This document shows, piece after piece, positions 43,301-52,500 of a stretch of 64,000 bases of DNA; within the stretch, counting starts at the first letter, position 1; each line of letters opens with the position of its first letter. The position numbers were made by a program, and so were the translations under genes. Under the pieces are notes generated by a model, which was not told the DNA's origin, ran no database searches, and saw only the letters and a program-made list of their open reading frames with translations. The stretch spans positions 62,001-126,000 of the forward strand of contig JAZOLO010000016.1 of assembly GCA_045653035.1 (NCBI GenBank), written 5' to 3'. This stretch comes from RGIG6353 sp045653035 (GTDB lineage: Bacteria; Bacillota; Clostridia; Oscillospirales; SIG627).

Positions 43301-44368
43301 ATGTTTAAGAGACTTGAGGACACAGAGAAAAGATTTGTTGAGATAGAGGAAAAGCTCTCTCTTCCAGAGGTAATGAATGACCAGGAGGAGTATAAAAAGC
43401 TCACAAAAGAGTACAAGGTGCTTTCTCCCATAACCGAGAAGTACAGAGAGTATAAGAAGTGGCAGAAAAACCGTGAGGAGGCAGAGGAGCTTGTGGCTCT
43501 TGAGGAGGGCGAAATGAAGGCTCTTGCCGAGGAGGAGATACAGACTGCCAAGGAGGAGATGGAAAAGCTCACAGAGGAATTAAAAATTCTCCTTTTACCC
43601 CGTGACGAGAACGATGACAGAAACGTTATTGTGGAAATACGTGGCGGTGCAGGCGGTGAGGAGGCGGCGCTTTTCTCCTACGTGCTTTACAGAATGTATA
43701 ATATGTATGCCGATTCGGTTGGCTTTAAGACTGAACTTATAAGTGCAAACGAAACAGAGCTTGGTGGATTTAAAGAGGTTTCCTTTATGATAAGCGGTGA
43801 GGGAGCGTACTCAAGAATGAAGTACGAAAGCGGTGTTCACCGAGTTCAGCGTGTTCCCGAAACAGAGGCACAGGGCAGAATTCACACGTCAACTGTAACG
43901 GTAGCTGTGCTTCCCGAGGCAGAGGAGGTAGACGTTGAGCTTAACCCTGCTGACCTTGAAATAGAGGCACACAGAGCATCGGGTGCAGGAGGACAGCACG
44001 TTAATAAGACCGACTCGGCAATAAGAATGATACACAAGCCCACGGGAATCGTGGTAGAGTGTCAGGACGAAAGAAGCCAGTACAAAAACCGTGACAAAGC
44101 CATGAAGATAATGCGTTCAAAGCTTTACGAAAAGAAGCTTGAGGAGCAGAACAGTGCTCTTGCCTCCGAGCGTAAGAGTCAGGTAGGAACAGGAGACAGA
44201 AGCGAAAGAATAAGAACCTACAACTACCCTCAGGGCAGAGTTACCGACCACAGAATAGGACTCACTCTTTATAACCTTGAAAACATTTTAAACGGTGCAA
44301 TAGAGCCTATAATTGATGCACTTGCAGCGGCAGACACTGCAGAGAAACTTGCAAACGGAGATTTTTAA
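43301..44368 (+). CDS. prfA: Peptide chain release factor 1
   Basis: A 355-aa factor ending translation at UAA and UAG. The domain order is the helical domain 1 (residues 1-110), codon-recognition domain 2 and the GGQ domain: GAGGQHVNKTDSAIRM holds the GGQ that triggers hydrolysis of peptidyl-tRNA, and SGVHRVQRVPETEAQGRIHTS precedes it. Normal length. Its stop TAATG overlaps the start of the next gene by one base. Confidence 0.95.
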   Translation: MFKRLEDTEKRFVEIEEKLSLPEVMNDQEEYKKLTKEYKVLSPITEKYREYKKWQKNREEAEELVALEEGEMKALAEEEIQTAKEEMEKLTEELKILLLPRDENDDRNVIVEIRGGAGGEEAALFSYVLYRMYNMYADSVGFKTELISANETELGGFKEVSFMISGEGAYSRMKYESGVHRVQRVPETEAQGRIHTSTVTVAVLPEAEEVDVELNPADLEIEAHRASGAGGQHVNKTDSAIRMIHKPTGIVVECQDERSQYKNRDKAMKIMRSKLYEKKLEEQNSALASERKSQVGTGDRSERIRTYNYPQGRVTDHRIGLTLYNLENILNGAIEPIIDALAAADTAEKLANGDF

Positions 44369-45417
44369 TGGAAACGAAAATAGTTCGCATACCCGATGGC
44401 GGTCTTGCGGATTTTGAAAAAGAGCTTTACGATGCGGCAGAGATAATAAAAAGGGGAGGACTTGTGGCTTTTCCCACCGAGACGGTTTACGGTCTTGGTG
44501 CAAACGCCCTTGACGAGTGTGCGGCAGAGAAGATATACGAGGCAAAGGGCAGACCCTCAGACAATCCTCTTATTATTCACATTGCTTCAAAAGAAGATTA
44601 TGACAAGTACTGCGAGGTCGAAAACCGAGAGCTTCTTGAAAAAATAGTTGATGCCTTCGTGCCGGGACCCATTACGGTGATACAGAAAAAGAAAAGTATC
44701 ATTCCCGATACCGTTACGGCAGGAATGGATACTGTGGCGGTACGCTTTCCCTCACACCCCATAGCGAGGAGGCTGATAGAGCTCTCGGGCGTACCCATTG
44801 CGGCACCCTCTGCTAACACCTCAGGCAGACCCAGCCCCACAAAGGCAGAGCACGTTATCGAGGATATGATGGGTAAGGTCGATATGATAATCGACGGCGG
44901 CGACTGTGAGGTGGGACTTGAATCAACTATCATTTTGCTTTGTGGCGATGAGATAAAGATGCTCCGTCCCGGCGGTGTGACTCTTTCCGACCTTGAAAAA
45001 ATATCGGATAAGGTGACCCTTGACCGTGCGGTAAAGGAAAAGCTTTCAAAGGAGGAAAAGCCTCTTGCACCGGGTATGAAATACCGCCACTATGCACCAA
45101 AAGCCCCCGTTGTGCTTTTAAAGGGAGATGACATGGCGGTAAAGGCAAGACTTACCGAGGAATACGAAAAGGGCAGGACAGGTATTATTGCCTATGAAGA
45201 GGACGGCTTTGAGAGCGTAAGACTTGTCAGAATACTTGGCTCAAAGGACAATAAAAGAGAAATGGCACACTCACTTTTCGACTGTCTCAGGTACTTTGAC
45301 GGAGTAGAGGATATAGACATTATCTATTCAAGACTCCCCGATGAAAACGATATAGGACTTGCAATTGTAAACAGACTTATAAAAGCGTCAGGATATACTG
45401 TAATCGAGGTTAAGTAA
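44368..45417 (+). CDS. L-threonylcarbamoyladenylate synthase (Sua5/TsaC with C-terminal domain)
   Basis: A 349-aa enzyme making TC-AMP for the t6A37 tRNA modification. The YrdC fold (about 20-205) has GGLVAFPTETVYGLGANA and KGRPSDNPLIIHI plus APSANTSGRPSPT. The Sua5 C-terminal domain follows after the linker APGMKYRHYAPKAP, which is longer than TsaC alone, so it is the Sua5 type. Between prfA and coaE with overlaps at both ends (1 base each). Confidence 0.92.
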   Translation: METKIVRIPDGGLADFEKELYDAAEIIKRGGLVAFPTETVYGLGANALDECAAEKIYEAKGRPSDNPLIIHIASKEDYDKYCEVENRELLEKIVDAFVPGPITVIQKKKSIIPDTVTAGMDTVAVRFPSHPIARRLIELSGVPIAAPSANTSGRPSPTKAEHVIEDMMGKVDMIIDGGDCEVGLESTIILLCGDEIKMLRPGGVTLSDLEKISDKVTLDRAVKEKLSKEEKPLAPGMKYRHYAPKAPVVLLKGDDMAVKARLTEEYEKGRTGIIAYEEDGFESVRLVRILGSKDNKREMAHSLFDCLRYFDGVEDIDIIYSRLPDENDIGLAIVNRLIKASGYTVIEVK

Positions 45418-46016
45418 TGAAAATAATAGGACTTTCGGGACAAAGCGGTTCGGGTAAAACAACCGTTCTTGAAACCTTTTCGGAGCTAGGCTTTGAGGTT
45501 CTCGACTGCGATAAGGTTTCGCGTATAGTGATGGAGCGTGGAACGCCTTGCACCGCCGAGCTTATCTCGGTCTTCGGCAGGGAGATTGCCTCCGAGGACG
45601 GTGAGATTTACCGAAAAAAGCTTGCGGAAAAGGTGTTTTTCAATAAAGCGCTTCTCGAAAAGCTTACCGAAATAACACACCGCTATATAAAATCGTATAT
45701 TTTTGAAAAAATAGATGAAGCAAAGGTTAAAGGAGAGAGAGTATTCGTAATTGATGCACCACTCCTTTTTGAAAGCGGTCTTGACAAAATATGCGACGTC
45801 ACCCTCGCCGTTACGGCAGACCGAGAAACGAGAATTTCGAGAATTACAGAGCGAGACAGGATTGCACGTGAGCTTGCCGAGAGAAGAATAGATGCACAGA
45901 TTTCGGAGGATGAGCTTAAAAGACTTTGTGATGAAGTGATAGAAAATAATAAAACCAAAGAGGACTTAAAAAAAGCCGTTCTCGATTTTGCGGAAAGGAG
46001 AGGACTTGCAGAATGA
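45417..46016 (+). CDS. coaE: Dephospho-CoA kinase
   Basis: A 199-aa kinase for the last step of coenzyme A synthesis. P-loop GLSGQSGSGKTT at residues 5-16, the DCDKVSR region (near 32), the LLFESGLDK motif (near 120) and the lid R-E-R-D-R-I. Start overlaps the tsaC-type gene by one base; the stop overlaps the transglycosylase start by 4 bases. Confidence 0.92.
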   Translation: MKIIGLSGQSGSGKTTVLETFSELGFEVLDCDKVSRIVMERGTPCTAELISVFGREIASEDGEIYRKKLAEKVFFNKALLEKLTEITHRYIKSYIFEKIDEAKVKGERVFVIDAPLLFESGLDKICDVTLAVTADRETRISRITERDRIARELAERRIDAQISEDELKRLCDEVIENNKTKEDLKKAVLDFAERRGLAE

Positions 46017-46597
46017 AAAAAAGAAAGCTTAAGGTCATGCCTGTTGCACTTACCGCCTTTACCTTTATTCTTCTTTTAGTGGCGGTGATAGTGATAATAA
46101 GAGTAAACCGCAATATAGTTTATCCCATGGAGTACCGCGAAATTGTTGAAAGGGTTTCCGCTGAGGAGGGCATTGCAGAGCACGTGCTTTATGCGGTTAT
46201 CTTTACCGAAAGCTCCTTTGATGCAGAAGCGGTATCCAAGGTTGGTGCCGTAGGGCTTATGCAGCTTCTTCCCTCTACTGCCGAATGGCTGACAATGCGT
46301 GAGGGCGTGGAGTACACAGAGGATATGCTGAAGGACCCTGAATTCAGCGTGAGATACGGTGCAAAGTTTCTTAAAATACTTTACGATAGATATAACAATT
46401 GGGATGCCGCCCACGCCGCATACCACGCAGGCTTTGGAAGAGTGGACTCCTGGCTTGAGGAGGGCATTGCCCACTATGAGGAAGGACAGCTTGTGGGAAT
46501 TCCCATTGATACAACCGAAACTTACGTGAATAGGCTTAGAGAACTGAGAGAAAAATATTTCAAACAGCTTGAAAAGGAGAAAGAGAATGAAAAATAG
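46013..46597 (+). CDS. Membrane-anchored lytic transglycosylase, SLT family
   Basis: A 194-aa protein: an N-terminal anchor (residues 12-33, VALTAFTFILLLVAVIVIIRV) and an SLT domain with the catalytic Glu in FTESSFDAEA, then GAVGLMQLLPSTAEW and NAAYHAGFGRV-like (AHAAYHAGFGRVDSWL). It cleaves glycan strands to make room in the wall. The gene is coupled with coaE before it and pep-M18 after it, within a long housekeeping operon. Confidence 0.87.
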   Translation: MKKRKLKVMPVALTAFTFILLLVAVIVIIRVNRNIVYPMEYREIVERVSAEEGIAEHVLYAVIFTESSFDAEAVSKVGAVGLMQLLPSTAEWLTMREGVEYTEDMLKDPEFSVRYGAKFLKILYDRYNNWDAAHAAYHAGFGRVDSWLEEGIAHYEEGQLVGIPIDTTETYVNRLRELREKYFKQLEKEKENEK

Positions 46598-47978
46598 TAC
46601 GGAAGCTCTTGAAAAAGAGCTTGTATATAAGAGAAAAAATGCATTCCACGAAATGACGGATGCCGAGATAAAAAAGGCTTTCGCTTTCTCGGAAGGGTAC
46701 AAAATGTACCTTGACCTCTCTAAAACCGAGCGTGAGGCGGTGAAGACTACCGTCGCTATGGCTGAAAAAGAGGGCTTTAAAAAGTGGCATGAGGGTAAAA
46801 AATATAAAAGCGGAGACAAGGTTTATTTTGTAAACAGAAATAAAGCTATAATTCTTGCAAGAATTGGTGACGAGCCTCTTGAAAAGGGTGTCCTTATTGT
46901 CGCCGCCCATATCGATTCACCACGCCTTGACTTAAAGCCCAACCCCGTATATGAAGCGGAGAGCTTTGCATACCTTGACACCCACTACTACGGCGGTATC
47001 AAGAAATACCAGTGGGTAACACTTCCTCTTGCAATGCACGGCGTTGTAATAAAGAAGGACGGCGAGGAAGTTGAGATAAATATAGGCGAGAATAAGGATG
47101 ACCCCGTTTTCTATATAACAGACCTTCTTCCCCATCTTTCACAGGAGCAGAACAAGAAAACGCTTGCCGAGGGAATTTCGGGTGAAAGCCTTAATATTCT
47201 TGTTGGCTCAAAGCCTATTGACGATAAGACGGGCAGTGCCGTAAAGCTCAATACCTTAAAGCTCATATTTGATAAGTACGGCATTTCGGAGGAGGACTTT
47301 ATGTCTGCCGAAATCAGCCTCGTTCCTGCAGGAAATGCAAGAGATATCGGCTTTGACAGAAGCCTTATATCCTCCTACGGACACGATGACAGAGTTTGTG
47401 CATATCCGTCAGTTAAGGCGCTCTTTGAAGCAAAGAGCAGTCGAACTCTCATTGTCTGCCTCACCGATAAGGAGGAGGTAGGAAGTATGGGCAACACAGG
47501 ACTCAACAGCTCCTATCTTTACGACTTTATCGAGGAGCTTGCAGTGAATGACGGCGCTAATCCCAGAGTAGTATTCAGAAATACTAAATGCCTTTCAGCC
47601 GATGTAAACGCCGCTTATGACCCCGCTTTTGCCGAGGTTTTTGAGAAAAACAACGCCTCATACGTGAATGCAGGTGTAGTTGTTACGAAGTACACGGGGG
47701 CAAGAGGAAAGAGTGGTTCATCGGAAGCATCTGCCGAGTATATGGCTGAAATCAGACGTATATTTGACGAAAACAAGGTAGTATGGCAGATGGGTGAGCT
47801 TGGAAAGGTGGATATGGGCGGCGGAGGTACTGTTGCACAGTACGTTGCAAACCGCAACATCGACGTTGTAGACGTGGGTGTTCCCGTCCTTTCAATGCAC
47901 GCTCCCTTTGAAGCAGTTTCAAAGCTTGACGTATACTCAACCTATAAAGGAATAAAGGCTTTCTTTGAAAAAGCTTAA
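46587..47978 (+). CDS. M18-family aspartyl aminopeptidase
   Basis: A 463-aa dodecameric zinc aminopeptidase. Metal-site motifs: AAHIDSPRLDLKP (His and following residues, near 105), the bridging D in DDRVCAY (near 264), EE pair in DKEEVGSMG (near 295) and late SMHAPFEAVSKLD (near 435). It frees N-terminal acidic or neutral residues from peptides. Start is ATG 46587, 8 bases after AAAAGGAG, overlapping the end of the transglycosylase gene by 11 bases; the open frame from 46569 has no ribosome site. Confidence 0.9.
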   Translation: MKNSTEALEKELVYKRKNAFHEMTDAEIKKAFAFSEGYKMYLDLSKTEREAVKTTVAMAEKEGFKKWHEGKKYKSGDKVYFVNRNKAIILARIGDEPLEKGVLIVAAHIDSPRLDLKPNPVYEAESFAYLDTHYYGGIKKYQWVTLPLAMHGVVIKKDGEEVEINIGENKDDPVFYITDLLPHLSQEQNKKTLAEGISGESLNILVGSKPIDDKTGSAVKLNTLKLIFDKYGISEEDFMSAEISLVPAGNARDIGFDRSLISSYGHDDRVCAYPSVKALFEAKSSRTLIVCLTDKEEVGSMGNTGLNSSYLYDFIEELAVNDGANPRVVFRNTKCLSADVNAAYDPAFAEVFEKNNASYVNAGVVVTKYTGARGKSGSSEASAEYMAEIRRIFDENKVVWQMGELGKVDMGGGGTVAQYVANRNIDVVDVGVPVLSMHAPFEAVSKLDVYSTYKGIKAFFEKA

Positions 47979-47983
47979 GTGAT

Positions 47984-49201
47984 ATGAAAAAACCTGAAAT
48001 ACTTTCTCCCGCTGGCAACCTTGAAAAGCTTACCTTTGCCGCAAACTACGGCGCCGATGCCGTCTACTTTGCAGGTCAGATGTTCGGCATGAGAGCTGCT
48101 GCAGGAAACTTTGACATAGACGAAATGAAAAAGGGAGTGTCACATCTTCACTCCCTTGAAAAAAAAGCGTACTTAACACTCAATACAATGCCAAGAAGCA
48201 ACGAAATGCTACTTCTTGAAGAATACCTTGAAAAGCTTTCCGACGTAGGGCTTGACGCTGTTATCGTTGCCGATATGGGTGTATTTGAACTGGTAAAGAG
48301 AAAGCTTCCCCGTGTGGATATCCACATCTCAACACAGGGTGCTAACATGAACTATCTCTCCTGCCGTATGTGGCACGAAATGGGTGCGAAAAGAGTAGTA
48401 CTTGCCCGTGAGCTTTCTCTTGAGGATATTATAACCATCCGTGCAAAGACTCCGATTGAGCTTGAAATAGAAGCTTTTGTGCATGGAGCTATGTGCGTTT
48501 CGGTATCGGGCAGATGTCTTCTTTCGGAGTATTATCTCGACCGTGATGCAAACCGCGGAATGTGTGCTCAGCCTTGCCGTTGGATATATAACTTTGCCGA
48601 GGAAAAGCGTCCAGACGATATGCTTACCGCCGAGCTTCACCCCGAGGGCACCTATATTTTCGGCTCAAAGGATATGAATCTCATATCCCATATACCTGAG
48701 CTTGTAGAGGCGGGAATAGACAGCCTTAAGATAGAGGGCAGAATGAAGAGTGCCTACTATACGGCGGTGGTTACAAACGCTTACAGAATAGCTCTCGATA
48801 CCTATTTTGGTGAGGACTTCGGTGTGACTACCCTCGACCTTGAACGTGAGCTTGACTCTGTTTCCCACAGAGAGTACTGTACGGGCTACTACTTCACACA
48901 CCCCCAAAAGGAAGCAAATCTCGCCACCACCTCAGGTTATATCAAGGAAAAGGCTTTCCTTGCAACGGTAGAGGACTATAATGCCGAAACGGGACTTGCC
49001 CTTTGCCGTCAGAGAAATAAGATGCTTTTAGAAAACACTGTCGAAATAATCTCTCCTGGCAAGACGGGAGTATCCTTCAAGGCAGTTGCCATGACCGACG
49101 AAAAGGGAGTGCCTATCGAGTCTACTCCTCATGCGGGAATGCTCTTTTATCTGAAAATGCCCTTTGACGTTAAAAAGGGTGATATAATTAGAGGTAATTA
49201 A
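47984..49201 (+). CDS. U32-family peptidase-like protein (tRNA hydroxylation type)
   Basis: A 405-aa protein of the U32 group. It opens with EILSPAGNLEKLTFAANYGADAVYFAG and has the Cys-rich stretch RGMCAQPCRW (near 190) and GIDSLKIEGRMKSAYY. Members such as TrhP/YrrN-YrrO take part in 5-hydroxyuridine formation in tRNA rather than proteolysis; others were named collagenases. The tRNA role is more likely given the intracellular operon context. Confidence 0.85.
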   Translation: MKKPEILSPAGNLEKLTFAANYGADAVYFAGQMFGMRAAAGNFDIDEMKKGVSHLHSLEKKAYLTLNTMPRSNEMLLLEEYLEKLSDVGLDAVIVADMGVFELVKRKLPRVDIHISTQGANMNYLSCRMWHEMGAKRVVLARELSLEDIITIRAKTPIELEIEAFVHGAMCVSVSGRCLLSEYYLDRDANRGMCAQPCRWIYNFAEEKRPDDMLTAELHPEGTYIFGSKDMNLISHIPELVEAGIDSLKIEGRMKSAYYTAVVTNAYRIALDTYFGEDFGVTTLDLERELDSVSHREYCTGYYFTHPQKEANLATTSGYIKEKAFLATVEDYNAETGLALCRQRNKMLLENTVEIISPGKTGVSFKAVAMTDEKGVPIESTPHAGMLFYLKMPFDVKKGDIIRGN

Positions 49202-49202
49202 A

Positions 49203-49949
49203 ATGAAAAAAATAAACGTAAGAGGAGTAAATTTTGATAACGTTACTCCCAGTGAGGCAATAGAGATTGCAGAAGGCTATATCGCAAGAGGAGAGCAGTG
49301 CATAGTATTCACTCCCAATGCCGAAATAGTACAAATGACCATCGAGGACGAAGGCTTCCGTACTCTTATAAATTCGGCAGAGCTCATTATCCCCGACGGT
49401 GCAGGTGTTGTACTTGCATCGAAGATTTTGAAAAAGCCACTCAAATGCAAGGTGGCAGGCTGTGAGTTTGCCGAAACACTTGTTAAAAATTCAGCCTCGG
49501 GTAAATATAAGATTTTCTTCTACGGCTCAAAGCCAGAGGCAGATGAGGGAATGTCGGTTGCCGACCTTGCAGATAAGAAGATGGGTGAGAAATACCAAGG
49601 CTTTAAGACGGCAGGTACCTCCCATGGCTACGTTAAGCCCGACGGCTACCCCGAGCTTATCGACAAAATCAACGCATCGGGTGCAGATATTCTTTTTGTA
49701 TGCCTAGGTGTTCCCATGCAGGAGAAGTGGATATACGAAAACAGAAGTAAAATAAACGCAAAGCTCATCGTGGGACTTGGCGGAACACTTGACGTTTTTG
49801 CGGGAACAGTAAAGCGTGCACCGAAATTCTTTGTAAAGCTCAACCTTGAATGGTTCTACAGACTGCTCAAAGAGCCAAAAAGGCTTGGCAGAATGATGAA
49901 GCTTCCGAAATTCATCTTCGGAACGATGTTTTCTAAAAAGGAGAAGTAA
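49203..49949 (+). CDS. WecB/TagA/CpsF-family glycosyltransferase
   Basis: A 248-aa GT26 enzyme. Conserved parts: TPNAEIVQM (near 37), IPDGAGVVLASK (catalytic Asp region, near 63), KIFFYGSKPE and LFVCLGVPMQEKWIYENR. TagA adds ManNAc to undecaprenyl-PP-GlcNAc at the inner leaflet to start wall teichoic acid; the substrate here may be a related wall polymer. It lies between U32 and tmk genes, spaced 1 and 3 bases. Confidence 0.86.
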   Translation: MKKINVRGVNFDNVTPSEAIEIAEGYIARGEQCIVFTPNAEIVQMTIEDEGFRTLINSAELIIPDGAGVVLASKILKKPLKCKVAGCEFAETLVKNSASGKYKIFFYGSKPEADEGMSVADLADKKMGEKYQGFKTAGTSHGYVKPDGYPELIDKINASGADILFVCLGVPMQEKWIYENRSKINAKLIVGLGGTLDVFAGTVKRAPKFFVKLNLEWFYRLLKEPKRLGRMMKLPKFIFGTMFSKKEK

Positions 49950-49952
49950 AAA

Positions 49953-50615
49953 ATGGGAATACTTATAACTATAGACGGACTTGACGGCTCGGGAAAGCAG
50001 ACCCAGTCGGAGCTTCTTTTTGAAAGACTTAAAAACGACGGCGTAAAGGTAAAGCTTGTTTCCTTTCCCGACTACGACTCAAATTCATCTGCCCTTGTAA
50101 AAATGTATCTCGGAGGAGAATTCTCTCACGACCCCGATGCGGTAAACGCTTATGCCTCGTCTTCATTTTTTGCAGTTGACCGCTTTGCAAGCTTTGTAAA
50201 AAACTGGAAAGAGGACTACGAGAATGGCTGCGTGATTATAGCAAACCGCTATACCACAGCAAACGCCATTCATCAGCTTACAAAAATTGAGGGCGACACC
50301 GAAAGAAAAGAGTTCCTCAACTGGCTTTACGATTTTGAATTCGGAAAGCTTGGTATACCAGCTCCCGACTTAACTCTTTTTCTTGAAGTACCCGTTGAAA
50401 TAAGCCTCGGACTTATCAGAAAAAGAAGCGAGGAAACAGGCAGAGAAATAGATATCCACGAAAACGAGGCACATCTCAAGCGTGCCTATTCGGCAGCTCT
50501 TTTCTCGGCAGAGAAGCTTTCATGGACTACTGTACACTGTGCCGAAAAGGGTAATATGAGAAGCCGCGAGGACATAGCTGAAGAAATTTACATAAAGGTA
50601 AAAGAGTCAATTTAG
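49953..50615 (+). CDS. tmk: Thymidylate kinase
   Basis: A 220-aa kinase converting dTMP to dTDP. P-loop DGLDGSGKQTQ at residues 8-18, the base-binding region with VDRFAS (near 75), NRYTTANAIHQ (near 98, the DR(Y/H) motif in N-R-Y form) and the lid. It is closer to a clostridial variant than to E. coli Tmk: the usual DRYxxSxxAYQ is NRYTTANAIHQ. Last gene of the DUF951 operon. Confidence 0.85.
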   Translation: MGILITIDGLDGSGKQTQSELLFERLKNDGVKVKLVSFPDYDSNSSALVKMYLGGEFSHDPDAVNAYASSSFFAVDRFASFVKNWKEDYENGCVIIANRYTTANAIHQLTKIEGDTERKEFLNWLYDFEFGKLGIPAPDLTLFLEVPVEISLGLIRKRSEETGREIDIHENEAHLKRAYSAALFSAEKLSWTTVHCAEKGNMRSREDIAEEIYIKVKESI

Positions 50616-50642
50616 AAAAATAGAAAGTTGCAAAAGTTTATA

Positions 50643-50701
50643 CAGCCTATGGCTGATGATATACACGCTAACGCGTGATGATATACCATTGCTTCGCAAT
50701 G
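50643..50701. repeat. Array of short palindromes split by GATGATATAC
   Basis: CAGCC-TAT-GGCTG, then GATGATATAC, then CACGC-TAAC-GCGTG, then GATGATATAC, then CATTGC-TTC-GCAATG. The three hairpins differ in sequence but each pairs perfectly, while the 10-base spacer is the same twice. Confidence 0.7.
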
Positions 50702-50704
50702 AAT

Positions 50705-50737
50705 AAAAAAAGCCAAGTCTTTTGACTTGGCTTTTTT
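50705..50737. terminator. Bidirectional terminator of tmk and tRNA-Ser(GCT)
   Basis: GCCAAGTC (50712-50719) pairs with GACTTGGC (50724-50731) around TTTT, with A-run before and T6 after. Confidence 0.92.
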
Positions 50738-50826
50738 GGCGGAGAAGGCGAGGATCGAACTCGCGCGCCGGAAACCCGACCTAACAGTTTAGCAAACTGC
50801 CCCCTTAACCCCTTGGGTACTTCTCC
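50737..50826 (-). tRNA. tRNA-Ser(GCT)
   Basis: A class II tRNA reading AGC/AGU codons. Acceptor arms GGAGAAG and CTTCTCC with discriminator G and encoded CCA (50739-50737). Anticodon loop TTGCTAA gives GCT. A long variable arm (GTCGGGTTTCCGGC-like) and the T-arm with GTTCGATCC complete it. It has its own consensus promoter and terminator. Confidence 0.96.
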
Positions 50827-50844
50827 AATTTTGATTGCTTTAGA

Positions 50845-50873
50845 AGTATATCACAAAAAAACGTTTATGTCAA
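50845..50873 (-). promoter_or_regulatory. Promoter of tRNA-Ser(GCT)
   Basis: On the minus strand: TTGACA (50873-50868), 17 bases, TATACT (50850-50845), about 19 bases before the tRNA. Confidence 0.82.
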
Positions 50874-50913
50874 GTCGATTTTAGTGAAAGTTGAAAAAAT
50901 AAATTTTTATCTC

Positions 50914-50942
50914 TTGACTTTCTCTTTCTTTTGTAAGATAAT
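50914..50942 (+). promoter_or_regulatory. Promoter of the rsmF-like gene
   Basis: TTGACT (50914-50919), 17 bases, GATAAT (50937-50942). Confidence 0.72.
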
Positions 50943-50975
50943 CTATAAAGATAACGAAAAGGAGGTGTGAAAAAA

Positions 50976-52301
50976 ATGCTACTCGATGAAAAATTTGTAT
51001 TAAGAATGAATAAGCTTCTTGGAGAAGAAGGCTTTGCGAGTTATGAAAAAGAGCTTTTATCACCATCTCCGCGTGCACTCCGCACAAACCCCTTGAAGCC
51101 TGTGGAGACACTTCCTTTTGATACCATATCTGTGCCTTACTGTGAAAACGGATACTATTTTAGCTTTAACGGCATAGGTTCACACCCCCATCATCATGCA
51201 GGGGCTATCTACGTTCAGGAGCCTGCGGCAATGGTGCCTGTAGCCTCTCTTGAAATAAAAGAGAATTTCAGAATTCTCGATACCTGCGCTTCCCCGGGTG
51301 GGAAGTCCACACAGGCGGCTTCCTTTTTAAAAAGCGGATTTATCGTATCAAACGAAATAAACCCTGCACGTGTCAAGGTTCTTGCAGGAAACTTTGAAAG
51401 ACTGGGACTGAAAAATGCCGTTGTCACCTCCACCGACGTGGGAGCTCTAACAAAGGACTTTTTGGACTTTTTTGATCTCGTTATAGTGGACGCACCTTGC
51501 TCAGGAGAGGGTATGTTCCGAAAAGAGCCCGACGCACTTCGTGACTGGAGCGAAGAAAACGTAAGAATGTGTGCTGCCCGTCAGAAGGAAATAATAGAAA
51601 ACGCATGTCTTGCTGTAGCAGGGGGAGGATATCTCCTTTATTCCACCTGTACCTTTGCGACAGAAGAAAACGAGGAGCTTGTAACGTCTTTCCTTAAAGG
51701 ACATCCCGAATTTTCACTTGTGACTCCTCTTGATAGTGTTATGCCATTTACTGTGGCAGGTGTTTATGACGAGAGAATGAGAAGATTTTATCCCCATATC
51801 GCAAAGGGAGAGGGACAGTTTTTTGCCCTTATGAAAAAAGAAGGCTCCGACAGAGAGGACTTTTCGGGAAAGAGCGCTCTTTTAGCTCTTACACCTTTTG
51901 AAAGAGCGGAAACAGAAAAATTTCTAAATGACACACTTATAAGCTATAACGAAGACTTTCTTTTCAAGTTCAAGGATAACGTAGTGTATATAGACCCAGA
52001 AATTCCCGTACCCGAAAGAATAACCTATTCGTGCGGTGTTACGGTGGGAGAAATAAAAAAAGGCTACTTCCAGCCTCACCACAACCTTTTTTCTGCAATG
52101 GGAGGGGACTTCAAGAGAAAACTCGACCTGCCTCTCAATGACAAAAGACTTGATAAATATCTATTAGGTGAAAGCATCTTTGCGGATCTAGAAAACGGAT
52201 ACGTTGCCATTCTTGCCGATGGAGTACCTCTCGGAGGCGGAAAAGCGGTAAACGGACAGATAAAAAATCATTACCCCAAAGGACTTAGAACAAAACATTG
52301 A
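50976..52301 (+). CDS. RsmF/NOL1/NOP2/Sun-family RNA m5C methyltransferase
   Basis: A 441-aa AdoMet-dependent enzyme making 5-methylcytosine in rRNA or tRNA. Motif I DTCASPGGKSTQ (near 105), DAPCSGEGMFRK with the release Cys (near 180), YSTCTFATEENE with the nucleophilic Cys (near 225). A C-terminal PUA-like RNA-binding domain follows (GVTVGEIKKGYFQPHHNL). ATG 50976 is used; the in-frame GTG at 50967 overlaps the perfect AAGGAGGTG ribosome site. Confidence 0.9.
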   Translation: MLLDEKFVLRMNKLLGEEGFASYEKELLSPSPRALRTNPLKPVETLPFDTISVPYCENGYYFSFNGIGSHPHHHAGAIYVQEPAAMVPVASLEIKENFRILDTCASPGGKSTQAASFLKSGFIVSNEINPARVKVLAGNFERLGLKNAVVTSTDVGALTKDFLDFFDLVIVDAPCSGEGMFRKEPDALRDWSEENVRMCAARQKEIIENACLAVAGGGYLLYSTCTFATEENEELVTSFLKGHPEFSLVTPLDSVMPFTVAGVYDERMRRFYPHIAKGEGQFFALMKKEGSDREDFSGKSALLALTPFERAETEKFLNDTLISYNEDFLFKFKDNVVYIDPEIPVPERITYSCGVTVGEIKKGYFQPHHNLFSAMGGDFKRKLDLPLNDKRLDKYLLGESIFADLENGYVAILADGVPLGGGKAVNGQIKNHYPKGLRTKH

Positions 52302-52315
52302 ATTACATAAACGTG

Positions 52316-52378
52316 ATATAAAAAAGCAGATAGCCAACTTCGTGACTATCTGTTTTTTTATGGCGCAGGAAGAGGGAT
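52316..52378. repeat. 63-bp direct repeat, copy 1 (terminator plus tRNA-Ser 3' end)
   Basis: Identical to 52501-52563 except one base (A for C near 52345). It contains a terminator hairpin (GCAGATAG with CTATCTG and T7) and, in minus orientation, the last 18 bases of tRNA-Ser(TGA) including CCA. Confidence 0.9.
52361..52378 (-). pseudogene. tRNA-Ser(TGA) 3' fragment
   Basis: The 18 bases equal the end of the intact tRNA (52546-52563): T-arm part, acceptor strand, discriminator and CCA. Nothing upstream of it on the minus strand continues the tRNA, so it is a remnant or an attachment-site copy. Confidence 0.75.
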
Positions 52379-52500
52379 AAAGCCACTTTGTGTCTTTGTT
52401 GCTCGGATTATAAATCCTCGCACAATTTCCTAAAAACAGTTCACCGAACTGTTTTTTAACGGAAATTACCCCCTCGGTGTTCAAATCCTTTCCCATCAAC

